Shown here in pieces: positions 35,124-44,520 of a stretch of DNA of 64,000 nt. Where the stretch lies: NCBI GenBank assembly GCA_964540575.1, contig CAZINI010000001.1, positions 1 through 64,000 on the forward strand, read 5' to 3'. Made by a program: the position numbers and the translations under genes. This DNA comes from UMGS1889 sp964540575. Its GTDB lineage: Bacteria > Bacillota > Clostridia > Oscillospirales > Ruminococcaceae. The first letter of the stretch is position 1, and each line of letters starts with the position of its first letter. The notes under the pieces were generated by a model. It ran no database searches and was not told where the DNA came from. It saw nothing but the letters and a program-made list of their open reading frames with translations.

Positions 35124-36029
35124 ATGGACAGTCTGAACAGAATATTTGAAGCGGCAGAACGGCTTGGCTGCGAGGTACGCCGAGAACCGTCCCTGAAAAA
35201 TTATACTACCTTCAAGATAGGCGGCAGCTGTGATGGCGTCATCGTGCTGTCCTGTGAAAAAGCCTGCTGCGAGCTTCCGCTCCTTTGCCGTGAACTGAAA
35301 ATACCGTACTATATTTTCGGAAAAGGCTCAAATCTTATAGTTTCGGACGGGAAAATTGACGGGATAGTTTTCGTTTTCGGCGATGAGCTTTCGGAGATAA
35401 GCTTTGACGGCTGCCGTGTCACAGCGGGAGCGGGTGCGTCCTTTACGGGACTGTCTGCGGCGGCTATGCGTGAGGGGCTGTCGGGGCTGGAATTTGCTTA
35501 TGGTATCCCGGGTTCTGTTGGCGGTGCGGTGTATATGAATGCAGGTGCTTACGGTGGAGAAACGGCAGATGTCATTGTCAGGGTGAGAGCTGTTCTGCCC
35601 GATGGCAGCATTGGGGAATATTCCCGTGATGAGCTGGAAATGTCATATCGAAAAAGCCGTTTCAGCGGTGGGGACAGCATTATTCTGTCCGCCGAATTTG
35701 AACTGAAAAAGGGAGAACCGTCTGAAATAAAAGCGAAAATGGACGACTTGATGGAACGCCGCAGGTCAAAGCAGCCCTTGGAATATCCCAGTGCGGGCAG
35801 CACATTCAAGCGTCCCGAGGGAAGCTATGCGTCGCTGCTAATAGATCAGTGCGGACTGAAAGGACGCTCAGTGGGTGATGCACAGGTCAGCGAAAAGCAT
35901 GCAGGATTTATTGTCAACAAGGGGAATGCCACATTTGACGATTTGATGGCACTAATAAAAATTGTACAGGACGAGGTTTATGAAAAAACAGGCTGCAAGC
36001 TTGAATGTGAGCCTGTTATAATCGGATAA
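35124..36029 (+). CDS. murB: UDP-N-acetylenolpyruvoylglucosamine reductase
   Basis: 301 residues, type II MurB. FAD-binding signatures LKNYTTFKIGG, YYIFGKGSNLIVSDG and GIPGSVGGAVYMNAGAYGGE; the substrate/catalytic region YPSAGSTFKRPEG (catalytic Ser) and the C-terminal Glu in LECEPVIIG. Reduces enolpyruvyl-UDP-GlcNAc to UDP-MurNAc with NADPH. An 84-bp gap before it holds a 6-bp hairpin (35082-35100) without a T-run; an extra start of transcription there is possible but unclear. Confidence 0.95.
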   Translation: MDSLNRIFEAAERLGCEVRREPSLKNYTTFKIGGSCDGVIVLSCEKACCELPLLCRELKIPYYIFGKGSNLIVSDGKIDGIVFVFGDELSEISFDGCRVTAGAGASFTGLSAAAMREGLSGLEFAYGIPGSVGGAVYMNAGAYGGETADVIVRVRAVLPDGSIGEYSRDELEMSYRKSRFSGGDSIILSAEFELKKGEPSEIKAKMDDLMERRRSKQPLEYPSAGSTFKRPEGSYASLLIDQCGLKGRSVGDAQVSEKHAGFIVNKGNATFDDLMALIKIVQDEVYEKTGCKLECEPVIIG

Positions 36030-36050
36030 AAACATTTTGGGAAAGGATAG

Positions 36051-36920
36051 ATGAATATGCAGTTTCTGATAGTTACGGGAATGTCGGGCTCGGGAAAATC
36101 GGGTGCGGTGGACGCTCTTGAGGACATCGGCTTTTACTGTGTGGACAATATGCCGCCCATACTCATCTCAAAGTTTGTGGATATTTGTATGCAGTCGGGG
36201 GGACAGCTTGACAAGATAGCTATCGTTACCGACATACGAGGCGGAGATATGTTTCTTGAGCTGGGAAAAAGCCTTGAAAGCCTGAAACAGCAGGGGATAG
36301 AAGCAAGCATTCTGTTCCTTGACGCTTCCGATGAGGTGCTTTGCAAACGCTACAAGGAAACCAGAAGAAAGCATCCGCTGGACGAAAAGGCACACGGCAG
36401 TATGTCCAGAGCGATAGCATTTGAGCGTGAGGTGCTGTCCACGGTAAGAGAAGCTGCAAATTTTTACATAGACACAAGCGATATGACTATCGGTCAGCTG
36501 AAAGAGAATATCAAGACTACATTCCTTGACAATGCGTCCGATTCTATGCTTGTGAAGGTTATGTCCTTCGGCTTCAAGTACGGTTATTGCCGAGATGCGG
36601 ATCTGGTTTTTGACGTGAGATGTCTGCCTAATCCTTACTATATTCCCGAGCTTAAGGAGCATACGGGTCTTGAAAGCTGCGTCAGTGATTATGTGCTTTC
36701 CTTTGAACAGTCCCAAAAGCTTCTGGAAAAGCTTACGGATATGATAGATTTTCTTATCCCGCTTTATATCCACGAGGGAAAATGTCAGCTAGTTATTGCA
36801 TTCGGCTGCACGGGCGGAAAGCATCGTTCGGTAACGTTTGCCGAGGCAATGTTCCGTCATCTGACCGAAAAGGGGATAAAGGCTCGGATCTGCCACAAGG
36901 ATATTACTAAGGACAGATAG
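36051..36920 (+). CDS. rapZ: RapZ/YvcJ-family nucleotide-binding protein
   Basis: 289 residues. Walker A GMSGSGKSGAVDALED at the N-terminus, the YCVDNMPP motif and a conserved C-terminal domain (FGFKYGYCRDADLVFDVR, then FGCTGGKHRSVTFAE). In E. coli RapZ controls GlmZ RNA and GlmS; in Firmicutes (YvcJ) its role is less clear but linked to wall metabolism and competence. ATG 36051 or 36057: the AAAGGA site favours the latter slightly, a two-residue difference. Position before whiA is the conserved Firmicutes order, although the usual yvcK is missing between them. Confidence 0.94.
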   Translation: MNMQFLIVTGMSGSGKSGAVDALEDIGFYCVDNMPPILISKFVDICMQSGGQLDKIAIVTDIRGGDMFLELGKSLESLKQQGIEASILFLDASDEVLCKRYKETRRKHPLDEKAHGSMSRAIAFEREVLSTVREAANFYIDTSDMTIGQLKENIKTTFLDNASDSMLVKVMSFGFKYGYCRDADLVFDVRCLPNPYYIPELKEHTGLESCVSDYVLSFEQSQKLLEKLTDMIDFLIPLYIHEGKCQLVIAFGCTGGKHRSVTFAEAMFRHLTEKGIKARICHKDITKDR

Positions 36921-36936
36921 GAAGGATTTTTCCATA

Positions 36937-37911
36937 ATGAGTACAGAGGTAAAAACCACCTCCTTTTCCTCGGAGGTCAAAAGGGAGCTTACTCAGCACC
37001 TGACCGACAGCGACAAGAAGTACGCCTGCCTTTACGGAATGATACTCTTCTGCAAGCATTTTTCTGCCGAGGGACTGGTTTTTCAGACGGAAAACAAGCT
37101 TGTGGCGGACACCTTCATTTCTCTTACGGACGACCTTTTGGGGCGGAAAAAAACCGTTTCCGTATCGGAGAATACAAAGAAAAACGGCACTGTCCTTTAC
37201 ACGCTTTCGGTCGATGAAACGGAAAATATTGAGGAGATAATATATCGTTTCAGAATTTCCAGCCGAACGCTTATCCATCGTATACAGGGAGAGATAATCA
37301 ACAATAACAATGTGTTTGCGTTCCTTTCGGGGGCATTTTTGTCCTGCGGGAGCATTATCGACCCCAACAAGGAATATCATCTGGAATTTGTCATACCATA
37401 TAAGGAGCTTTGCGATGATCTGTCGGATATGCTTCTTTCAATGGGGTTGACGGTCAATTCTACGGTCAGAAAGGGTGCGTATGTGCTTTACATAAAGGGA
37501 AGTGAGTCTATCGAGGACTTGCTGACCATTATGGGAGCCACAAATTCATCTCTTGAACTGATGAACGTTAAAATATTAAAGGACGTGCGGAACAAGGCAA
37601 ATCGCATTGCCAACTGCGATTCCGCCAATATTGACCGAATTATAAGAGCGGCGGAAAAGCAGATTGAGGACATTTTGTTTATCGAAAAAACCGAGGGACT
37701 TGACTCGCTGCCGTCCGAGCTTTACGAGATGGCTATCGTGCGTATGGACAATCCCGAGTTTTCTCTGAAAGAGCTGGGGGAGATGCTGTCAAAACCTATC
37801 GGACGTTCTGGTATAAATCATCGGCTGAAGCGTATCTCGGATATTGCGGACAGGCTTCGGGAGGAATATCCCGAGGAAGTGGAAATAAATATGCGAGGTG
37901 AGAAGCTTTGA
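36937..37911 (+). CDS. whiA: DNA-binding protein WhiA
   Basis: 324 residues. N-terminal degenerate LAGLIDADG homing-endonuclease-like fold (SSEVKRELTQHL ... FLSGAFLSCGSIIDP) and C-terminal helix-turn-helix (FSLKELGEMLSKPIGRSGINHRLKRI). In Bacillus it affects cell division and chromosome segregation; in Streptomyces, sporulation. 16 bp after rapZ. Its last codons contain the TTG start of dnaE. Confidence 0.94.
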   Translation: MSTEVKTTSFSSEVKRELTQHLTDSDKKYACLYGMILFCKHFSAEGLVFQTENKLVADTFISLTDDLLGRKKTVSVSENTKKNGTVLYTLSVDETENIEEIIYRFRISSRTLIHRIQGEIINNNNVFAFLSGAFLSCGSIIDPNKEYHLEFVIPYKELCDDLSDMLLSMGLTVNSTVRKGAYVLYIKGSESIEDLLTIMGATNSSLELMNVKILKDVRNKANRIANCDSANIDRIIRAAEKQIEDILFIEKTEGLDSLPSELYEMAIVRMDNPEFSLKELGEMLSKPIGRSGINHRLKRISDIADRLREEYPEEVEINMRGEKL

Positions 37912-40900
37912 GCGGATTTGTCCATCTTCATCTGCATTCCGAATACAGTCTGCTGGACGGTGCCTGCCGTATCAAGGAGATAGCGGAATATGCAAAATCT
38001 GTCGGGCAAACAGCTGCTGCAATAACCGACCACGGCGTAATGTTTGGGGCAATTGAGTTTTATAACGAATGCAAGAAGCAGGGGATAAAGCCAATTATCG
38101 GCTGCGAGGTCTATGTTGCCCCCGCAAGCAGATTCGACAGGATAAAGGACAGCAAGCCGTACCATCTGATACTGCTTTGCAGGGACAGCAGCGGCTATGA
38201 AAATCTCATAAAGCTTGTTTCCTACGGCTATACCGAGGGATTTTACGGCAAGCCGAGGGTGGACAGGGAGCTTCTCAGGCGGTACAGCGGCGGACTTATT
38301 GCGTTGTCGGGATGTATTGCGGGAGAGGTGCAGAGAAATATTCTGAATAATGACATTGAAGCTGCCGAGGAGGCGGCTTTATTCTATAAGGAAACCTTTG
38401 GGGCAGAAAATTACTATTTCGAGATACAGGATCACGGAATTTCCGAGGAAAAGAGAGTTATCGGGACGCTGTTAAAGCTTTCGGAAAAGCTGGGAATTCC
38501 ATGTGCTGCCACGAACGATGTTCACTATATAAAAAAGAACGATGCGTCCGTGCAGAAGATACTCATTGCAATTCAGACGAATACTCTGCTTGATGAGCCG
38601 TCGCCGCTGGCGTTTCCAACGGAGGAATTTTATATGAAATCCGAGGAGGAGATGCGGAAGCTTTTTGCATATTGTCCCGAAGCGGTGGATAATACTGTAA
38701 AAATCGCCGAACGGTGCAATGTGGAGTTTGAATTTGGCAAAATAAAGCTGCCGAAGTTCGTTATGAGCGGCGTTGACAACAATGAGGAATTTTTTACCGC
38801 ACTTTGCTTTAAGGGTCTGAAAAAGCGGTACGGTACTCCGTCGGAAAAAGCAATCGAACGGCTGAACTACGAGCTGGACGTTATAAAGAAAATGGGATTT
38901 ACCGACTACTATCTTATAGTGTGGGATTTTATCAGATTTGCAAAGGAGCAGAAAATTCCCGTTGGACCCGGACGAGGTTCGGGAGCGGGAAGTCTGGCGG
39001 CGTACTGCATCGGTATTACGGGCATCGACCCGCTGAAATATAATCTGCTGTTTGAACGTTTTCTCAATCCCGAGCGAGTTTCTATGCCCGATTTCGATAT
39101 TGACTTCTGCTATGAGCGAAGGCAGGAGGTAATAGATTACGTTATCCGAAAATACGGCGATGACAGGGTCGCACAGATAATCACCTTCGGTACAATGGCG
39201 GCAAAGGCGGCTGTCAAGGACGTTGCCAGGGTGATGAACGCTCCTTATCAGCTTTCGGATAAGATCTCTAAGCTTATCCCGTTCGGAATACACGTTACAT
39301 TGGAGAGGGCACTTAAGGAAAGTCCCGAGCTGAAGGAATTGTATGATTCCGACAGCAAGGTTCGGGAGATAATTTCGGCAGCTATGCGGCTGGAGGGCAT
39401 GCCCCGTCACGCTTCTACGCATGCGGCGGGGGTCGTGATTGCGGACAGACCTCTGCGGGACTATGTTCCCCTTTACAAGGCTGACGGCAGTTCATCGGTA
39501 ACACAGTACACTATGACTGTTCTGGAATCTCTGGGACTTCTGAAAATGGATTTTCTGGGACTTCGCAACTTAACAGTCATAAGCGACTGCGAAAAGGCGG
39601 TCAGAAAGCAAGACCCGAATTTTTCCGTTTCCGCAATTCCCGAAAATGACCCCGAAACCTTTGAGATGATGTCAAAGGGAGATACGCTGGGTGTTTTTCA
39701 GTTTGAAAGCGATGGTATGCGGCAGGTGCTGACGAAGATGAAGCCCCGTTCTATCGAGGATCTGACGGCGGCACTGTCGCTATACCGTCCCGGACCTATG
39801 GACAGTATTCCAAAATATATCGAAAACAGGGAGCACCCAGAGAAGATAACCTATGCACACCCTATTTTGGAAAATATCTTAAATGTCACCTGCGGCTGTA
39901 TCGTTTATCAGGAGCAGGTCATGGAAATATGCCGAAAAATGGCGGGTTATTCCTATGGAAGAGCTGACCTCGTCCGCCGTGCGATGGCAAAGAAAAAGCA
40001 CGATGTTATGGAAAAGGAACGGGAGATATTCGTTGAAGGTTCGGTGAAAAATGGCGTTCCCAAGGAAACGGCAAACGCTGTTTTCGATGAAATGGCGGGC
40101 TTTGCATCATACGCATTCAACAAGTCCCACGCCGCCGCTTATTCTCTTGTTGCATATCAGACTGCTTATCTGAAACGGCACTACTTCAAGGAATATATGG
40201 CTGCACTGATGACCAGTGTTCTGGAAAATACAGGAAAGCTTATCGAGTATATCTCCGGCAGCGAGAGTGCGGGCGTCAAGGTGCTATCTCCCGATATTAA
40301 CGAGAGTATGGGGGGCTTTGCTTCCGTCGATGGGGGGATACGCTTTGCTTTGCTGGCTGTAAAGGGCGTTGGCAGGGGAGTTATTTCGGGGATACTCGAA
40401 GCACGCCGTTCGGGTGCTTTTGTGAGTATTCAGGATTTCTGCCGCCGTATGCAGGGCAGGGATTTCAACAAGCGAGCCTTTGAAAGCCTTATAAAATGCG
40501 GTGCTTTCGACAGTCTGGGATATACCCGCCGCACGCTTATGGACAACTACGAGAGCTTATTTGAGGACGGCAGGGACAGCATTCGCCGCAACATTGAGGG
40601 ACAGATGGACTTTTTCGGTACAGCTTCTGAAAATACGGGTTCTGACGGTGTTCTTGAAGAAAAGCCCGAATATCCCGACGAAGTTCGGCTGAAAATGGAA
40701 AAGGAAATTACAGGAATATATATTTCGGGTCATCCGCTCGATTCGGTTGACAATTATGCCGCAGCACTGCGGGTCACAGATATAAATTCCATACTGTGTG
40801 CCGCCGAAAACGGCAGCGGCACTATTGACGGAAAAAAGGTTTTAGTCGCCGTAACGTGGCAAGTCTTTAAGCTTTATAATACAAAAAACGGCTCTCAGAT

Positions 40901-41339
40901 GGCTTTCACAAAGATAGAGGACAAAACAGGGGAGATGGAGTGCATCGTATTCCCCGAGGTTTTCAAGGAAAGCAGAAATATTATCAAATCCGATGAAAAC
41001 GGTATTCCCAGCTTTGTTTCGGGTAAAATATCCATAAAGGACGATGAACCTAAGCTGCTTGCCGAGCGTATCATTTCTCGGACTGAGATGGAGAATATGT
41101 GTAAAGATAAGAAACTTTACATTAGATTGAACGACAATGATACTGTAAAGATGGAAGCTGTTTTGAAAGCAGCATTGCAAAAGCCCGGCAGCGGAAAACT
41201 TATCTTCTGTCTGGAACCGTCTAAAAGGAAATTATCTCCTAAAAATATTTCAGGAATAAATATTGATGGTGAGTTTCTGAAAACCGTTTGCAGGCTTGCG
41301 GGCAGACAGAATGTTTTTGTTGAGCTTGGCAGTCTGTAA
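37908..41339 (+). CDS. dnaE: DNA polymerase III subunit alpha (DnaE)
   Basis: 1143 residues. N-terminal PHP domain (FVHLHLHSEYSLLDGACRI), C-family polymerase core with the catalytic Asp pair in PDFDIDF and GRGSGAGSLAAYCIGIT, the ASTHAAGVVI and GVFQFESDGMRQ blocks, HhH motif region and a C-terminal OB domain (GKKVLVAVTWQVFKLYNTKNG). Starts at TTG 37908, which overlaps the whiA stop (TTGA); GAGGTGAG lies upstream and the PHP domain begins at residue 3, so no other start is credible. In Firmicutes DnaE usually works beside PolC. Confidence 0.96.
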   Translation: MSGFVHLHLHSEYSLLDGACRIKEIAEYAKSVGQTAAAITDHGVMFGAIEFYNECKKQGIKPIIGCEVYVAPASRFDRIKDSKPYHLILLCRDSSGYENLIKLVSYGYTEGFYGKPRVDRELLRRYSGGLIALSGCIAGEVQRNILNNDIEAAEEAALFYKETFGAENYYFEIQDHGISEEKRVIGTLLKLSEKLGIPCAATNDVHYIKKNDASVQKILIAIQTNTLLDEPSPLAFPTEEFYMKSEEEMRKLFAYCPEAVDNTVKIAERCNVEFEFGKIKLPKFVMSGVDNNEEFFTALCFKGLKKRYGTPSEKAIERLNYELDVIKKMGFTDYYLIVWDFIRFAKEQKIPVGPGRGSGAGSLAAYCIGITGIDPLKYNLLFERFLNPERVSMPDFDIDFCYERRQEVIDYVIRKYGDDRVAQIITFGTMAAKAAVKDVARVMNAPYQLSDKISKLIPFGIHVTLERALKESPELKELYDSDSKVREIISAAMRLEGMPRHASTHAAGVVIADRPLRDYVPLYKADGSSSVTQYTMTVLESLGLLKMDFLGLRNLTVISDCEKAVRKQDPNFSVSAIPENDPETFEMMSKGDTLGVFQFESDGMRQVLTKMKPRSIEDLTAALSLYRPGPMDSIPKYIENREHPEKITYAHPILENILNVTCGCIVYQEQVMEICRKMAGYSYGRADLVRRAMAKKKHDVMEKEREIFVEGSVKNGVPKETANAVFDEMAGFASYAFNKSHAAAYSLVAYQTAYLKRHYFKEYMAALMTSVLENTGKLIEYISGSESAGVKVLSPDINESMGGFASVDGGIRFALLAVKGVGRGVISGILEARRSGAFVSIQDFCRRMQGRDFNKRAFESLIKCGAFDSLGYTRRTLMDNYESLFEDGRDSIRRNIEGQMDFFGTASENTGSDGVLEEKPEYPDEVRLKMEKEITGIYISGHPLDSVDNYAAALRVTDINSILCAAENGSGTIDGKKVLVAVTWQVFKLYNTKNGSQMAFTKIEDKTGEMECIVFPEVFKESRNIIKSDENGIPSFVSGKISIKDDEPKLLAERIISRTEMENMCKDKKLYIRLNDNDTVKMEAVLKAALQKPGSGKLIFCLEPSKRKLSPKNISGINIDGEFLKTVCRLAGRQNVFVELGSL

Positions 41340-41432
41340 TCATATCTGTCTGACGGAATGCATTGTGCAATATGGAAAAAAATGCATAAATTTCGGGCAA
41401 ATGGAGCTAATTGCGAAAAAAATGTTAAATCC

Positions 41433-41473
41433 TTGACAAACGCCTTGACATTTAGTTAAATATGTTGTAAAAT
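41433..41473 (+). promoter_or_regulatory. Two overlapping promoters of pfkA
   Basis: Two consensus -35 boxes TTGACA at 41433-41438 and 41445-41450. The second has a 17-bp spacer to TAAAAT (41468-41473); the first can use TTAAAT at 41456-41461. Confidence 0.65.
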
Positions 41474-41504
41474 TAACTTTGTAATGTGATTTCGTATAGC
41501 AACG

Positions 41505-41536
41505 TAAACGTTTAATTTGTTTTGTTAAAACGTTTG
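41505..41536. promoter_or_regulatory. Tandem LacI-type palindromes upstream of pfkA
   Basis: Two AAACGTTT palindromes (41506-41513, within TAAACGTTTA; and 41528-41535) with centres 22 bp apart, about two helical turns. CG-centred AT-flanked palindromes are typical of LacI/GalR-family sites such as CcpA cre. They lie downstream of the promoters, a repressing position. Confidence 0.5.
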
Positions 41537-41560
41537 ACGCTTTAATATGGAGGGTTAAAT

Positions 41561-42523
41561 ATGGCAAAGACTATTGGTATTCTTACTAGCGGCGGCGATT
41601 CGCCCGGAATGAACGCAGCTGTCAGAGCTGTGACCAGAGCTGCTATCGCCAAGGGAATGAAGGTCATCGGTATCGAGAGAGGCTATAACGGCCTTATCAA
41701 CGGCGAAACAAGAGAGCTGACCGAAAGAAGCGTTTCTGACATTATCCAGAGAGGCGGCACTATCCTTTACACCGCTCGATGCCTTGAATTCAAGGAACAG
41801 GCAGGCGTTTTAAAGGCTAGAGATAAGTGCGTTGAACTGGGTCTTGACGGTATCGTTGTAATCGGCGGTGACGGTTCATTCAGAGGTGCTGCCGATCTGT
41901 CCGCAGCAGGCGTTCCCTGTGTTGGTCTGCCCGGCACTATCGATAACGATATTCAGTGCACAGACTATACTATCGGTTATGACACTGCTATGAACACAGC
42001 TATGGAAATGGTTGACAAGATCAGAGATACTGCTCAGTCCCATGAACGCTGCAGCCTTGTTGAGGTCATGGGAAGAAATGCAGGCTACATTGCCGTAAAT
42101 ACAGGCGTTGCAGTTGGAGCTATCGCTGTTGTTGTTCCTGAAATGCCCATTACTACCGATGAGATCGTTGAGAAGATACTCAAGTCCAAGGCTTCCGGCA
42201 AGAAGCACTTTATTATCGTAGTTTCCGAGGGCGTTGGTCATTCCGAGGAGCTTGCTAAGGAAATTCAGGCAAGAACAGGAATCGAGTCCAGAGCTACTAT
42301 CCTCGGTCACGTTCAGAGAGGCGGATCGCCTACGGTTCGTGACAGAGTTGCAGCAAGCCGTATGGGTGCTTATGCTGTTGACCTGCTCGAAAAGGGCATC
42401 GGCAACAGAGTTGTAGGTATGAAGAAGGATGAGATTATCGACGTTGATATTCAGGAAGCTCTTTCCATGAAGAAGCCTTTCGAAACAGATCTCTACAATC
42501 TTTCCAATCAGATCTCTTTCTGA
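41561..42523 (+). CDS. pfkA: ATP-dependent 6-phosphofructokinase
   Basis: 320 residues, standard bacterial PfkA length. ATP-binding GILTSGGDSPGMNAAVRA, substrate-binding LPGTIDNDI with catalytic Asp, IGGDGSFRGA, EVMGRNAGYIA and the LGHVQRGGSPT block. Commits fructose-6-phosphate to glycolysis. GGDGS fits the ATP-using type. RBS GGAGGG. Next to dnaE as in many Clostridia, but with its own promoters and sugar-regulator-like palindromes. Confidence 0.96.
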   Translation: MAKTIGILTSGGDSPGMNAAVRAVTRAAIAKGMKVIGIERGYNGLINGETRELTERSVSDIIQRGGTILYTARCLEFKEQAGVLKARDKCVELGLDGIVVIGGDGSFRGAADLSAAGVPCVGLPGTIDNDIQCTDYTIGYDTAMNTAMEMVDKIRDTAQSHERCSLVEVMGRNAGYIAVNTGVAVGAIAVVVPEMPITTDEIVEKILKSKASGKKHFIIVVSEGVGHSEELAKEIQARTGIESRATILGHVQRGGSPTVRDRVAASRMGAYAVDLLEKGIGNRVVGMKKDEIIDVDIQEALSMKKPFETDLYNLSNQISF

Positions 42524-42568
42524 TATAAATTCGACTATTACAGAGATGCGTCCGATGGGGCGTATCCT

Positions 42569-42708
42569 GCAACAGAGTAGGCAGATGAGCGTAATACCGA
42601 ACACTCATTTTGAATAGTGTTTGGTATCAGTGCCGAACGAACGGGGAGTTGTCGTTCGGACGAAAAGGCATTACGCCTTGCGGTTCATCTGCCGCATCCC
42701 GCTGGTGC
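42569..42708 (+). promoter_or_regulatory. Tetrahydrofolate (THF) riboswitch
   Basis: The conserved THF-RNA blocks are recognisable: GAGTAG near the 5' side and GCGGTTCATCTGC plus GCATCCCGCT on the 3' side. Pairings: P1 GCAACAG (42569-42575)/CTGGTGC (42702-42708); P2 GGCAGATGA (42580-42588)/TCATCTGCC (42685-42693), perfect; P3 GCGTAA (42589-42594)/TTACGC (42671-42676). Two inner hairpins fill the middle. It precedes a FolT-type S-component, the classic THF riboswitch target. Confidence 0.88.
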
Positions 42709-42787
42709 ATATGTTATAGAGCTTTTCATTTTCCTCTGTAAAATATGCCAAGGCAGTTTTGTCCGCAAATTTTAAGGAGGTATTTAA

Positions 42788-43411
42788 ATGAAAAGCTTTT
42801 TTTCTATGTTCAAAGATTCAGCTAATGAGATGAAGAAGGTATCCTGCCTGACTGTTACGGCAATGATGATGGCATTATCCATCGTTATTCGTAATCTTGC
42901 TATAAACATAACGCAGGATCTGAGAATTACATTTGCGTTTATCGGAATAATGATAATTGCTATGCTCTATGGCCCCACAGTTACGATAATTGCAAATATC
43001 GGTGTCGATATTATAGGATATTTTCTCGATGGCTATAAGGCAAGAGATTACAATCTTGGACTGCTTGCCGTAAAGATCATTATGGCTGCTATCTATGGAG
43101 TGTTCCTTTACAAGAAGGCAACAGGACGCTCGCTTATTACAGCAGGTGTGATCTCGAGAGTGATCGCTGTAATTTTCGGAAATCTGATACTTAATTCAGC
43201 TGTTTTGTATTATAGCTATACAAACCCGAATTTCCCGTTTATGTCGGCTTCGGAATGGGATGCGTTCCGTATCTGGATGACTCCTCGTGTTATCAAGAAT
43301 GCCGTTATGCTTCCGATAGAGCTTCTGATGATCTCGGTGCTTCTTCCCGCTGCCCAGACGGCGTACCGCCGTGTTTTCGGAGGAAAAATGCGTCCGAGTT
43401 TTGAAAAGTGA
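42788..43411 (+). CDS. folT: Folate-type ECF transporter S-component
   Basis: 207 residues with about five to six transmembrane helices. The opening VSCLTVTAMMMALSIVIRNLAI and the LRITFAFIGIMIIAMLYGPTVTIIANIGVDIIGYF segment are those of the folate-specific S-component family. Such proteins bind the vitamin and pair with a shared EcfAAT module encoded elsewhere. The THF riboswitch immediately upstream strongly supports the substrate. RBS AAGGAGG. Short ORF-internal Lys/Arg tail (FGGKMRPSFEK) is cytoplasmic. Confidence 0.92.
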   Translation: MKSFFSMFKDSANEMKKVSCLTVTAMMMALSIVIRNLAINITQDLRITFAFIGIMIIAMLYGPTVTIIANIGVDIIGYFLDGYKARDYNLGLLAVKIIMAAIYGVFLYKKATGRSLITAGVISRVIAVIFGNLILNSAVLYYSYTNPNFPFMSASEWDAFRIWMTPRVIKNAVMLPIELLMISVLLPAAQTAYRRVFGGKMRPSFEK

Positions 43412-43525
43412 CATATGTTCAGAAACGTAATTAAAATTTCTCCATGTATTTGTTATTAATGAACTATTTTTGCTGATTTATAATAACAATAGATAGTTAA
43501 CAACATAAAAATTACAAAAAACCAC

Positions 43526-43554
43526 TTGCTAAATTGTACAGAACGTTGTATAAT
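43526..43554 (+). promoter_or_regulatory. Promoter of proC
   Basis: -35 TTGCTA (43526-43531), 17-bp spacer, -10 TATAAT (43549-43554), 40 bp upstream of the proC ATG. Confidence 0.78.
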
Positions 43555-43594
43555 ATTTGCAAGTGGATTTTTATTCTTAAAAGGAGTGATTTTT

Positions 43595-44416
43595 ATGTCA
43601 GCTTTTATAAACGGTGAAAAAGTCAAGGTAGGTTTCATTGGAGCGGGAAATATGGGCTCTGCTATTATGAAAGGCATCAGCCTTCGTCTTTCAGAAAAGG
43701 TGGAGGTCTGTGCATTTGACAGTTTTGCCGATAAGCTTGCTTCTTTGGCGGAATTCGGTGTATCTCCCTGCAAAACCGCCTGTGAGGTCGCCGAAAGCTC
43801 CAAATACATTTTCTTGGCAGTAAAACCTCAGAATTTCGGAGAGCTGCTGGAGGAGATAAAGGGCAGTATCACCGAGGATAAGGTCATTGTTTCCATTGCT
43901 GCGGGAATTACTGCGGATTATATCAGAAGCTCCACTATTCCCGGGGCAAAGGTAGTGCTGGTTATGCCAAACACTCCGTTCCTTTTGGGAGAGGGTGCGA
44001 CTGCTCTTGCAAAATGTGCTCATGTTTCGGACGATGAGTTTGCTGTTGTCCGTGAAATTTTTGAAACGGGCGGCGTCACAGCTGTAGTTCCCGAGAACAA
44101 AATGAAGGAGATCATTGCTGTAAACGGCAGCAGCCCCGCATTTATCTATCTGTTTGCAAAGGGCTTTGTTGATTATGCGGTTTCCGAGGGGATAGACGGC
44201 AAGGCAGCTCTCGAACTGTTTGCACAAAGCCTTATCGGGTCGGCAAAGATGCTTACCGATTCGGGCAAGACCGTTGACGAGCTTATAAAGATGGTTTCGT
44301 CCCCGGGAGGAACTACTCTCAAGGGCCTTGACGAGCTTTACGACGGCAATCTGCTGGGCGTTGTCCGCAGATGCTGTGAAAGCTGCACCAAGAGGGCTTT
44401 TGAGCTTTCTAAGTAA
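43595..44416 (+). CDS. proC: Pyrroline-5-carboxylate reductase
   Basis: 273 residues, usual ProC length. Rossmann motif VGFIGAGNMGSAIMKGI at the N-terminus, KPQNFGELLEEI, VVLVMPNTPFLLGEGATAL and the C-terminal signature MVSSPGGTTLKGLDELY. Last step of proline synthesis with NAD(P)H. Start ATG 43595 with AAAAGGAG; a longer in-frame opening would overlap the promoter. Confidence 0.96.
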   Translation: MSAFINGEKVKVGFIGAGNMGSAIMKGISLRLSEKVEVCAFDSFADKLASLAEFGVSPCKTACEVAESSKYIFLAVKPQNFGELLEEIKGSITEDKVIVSIAAGITADYIRSSTIPGAKVVLVMPNTPFLLGEGATALAKCAHVSDDEFAVVREIFETGGVTAVVPENKMKEIIAVNGSSPAFIYLFAKGFVDYAVSEGIDGKAALELFAQSLIGSAKMLTDSGKTVDELIKMVSSPGGTTLKGLDELYDGNLLGVVRRCCESCTKRAFELSK

Positions 44417-44456
44417 TTTTTCATCTGTTTGGATATGAAGCCTTCTGTTCTGTTTG

Positions 44457-44509
44457 CCGCTTTCCGTTCATATAATTTGAATGGACAGGCATATTTGCCG
44501 AGAAAGCGG
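44457..44509. promoter_or_regulatory. Nested inverted repeat ahead of the SpoIIM-like gene
   Basis: Inner arms TCCGTTCA (44463-44470)/TGAATGGA (44478-44485) and outer arms CCGCTTTC (44457-44464)/GAAAGCGG (44502-44509). The outer right arm runs into the RBS GGAGG, so folding could limit translation. The arms share two bases and cannot both be complete. Confidence 0.4.
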
Positions 44510-44520
44510 AGGGTGTTAAG

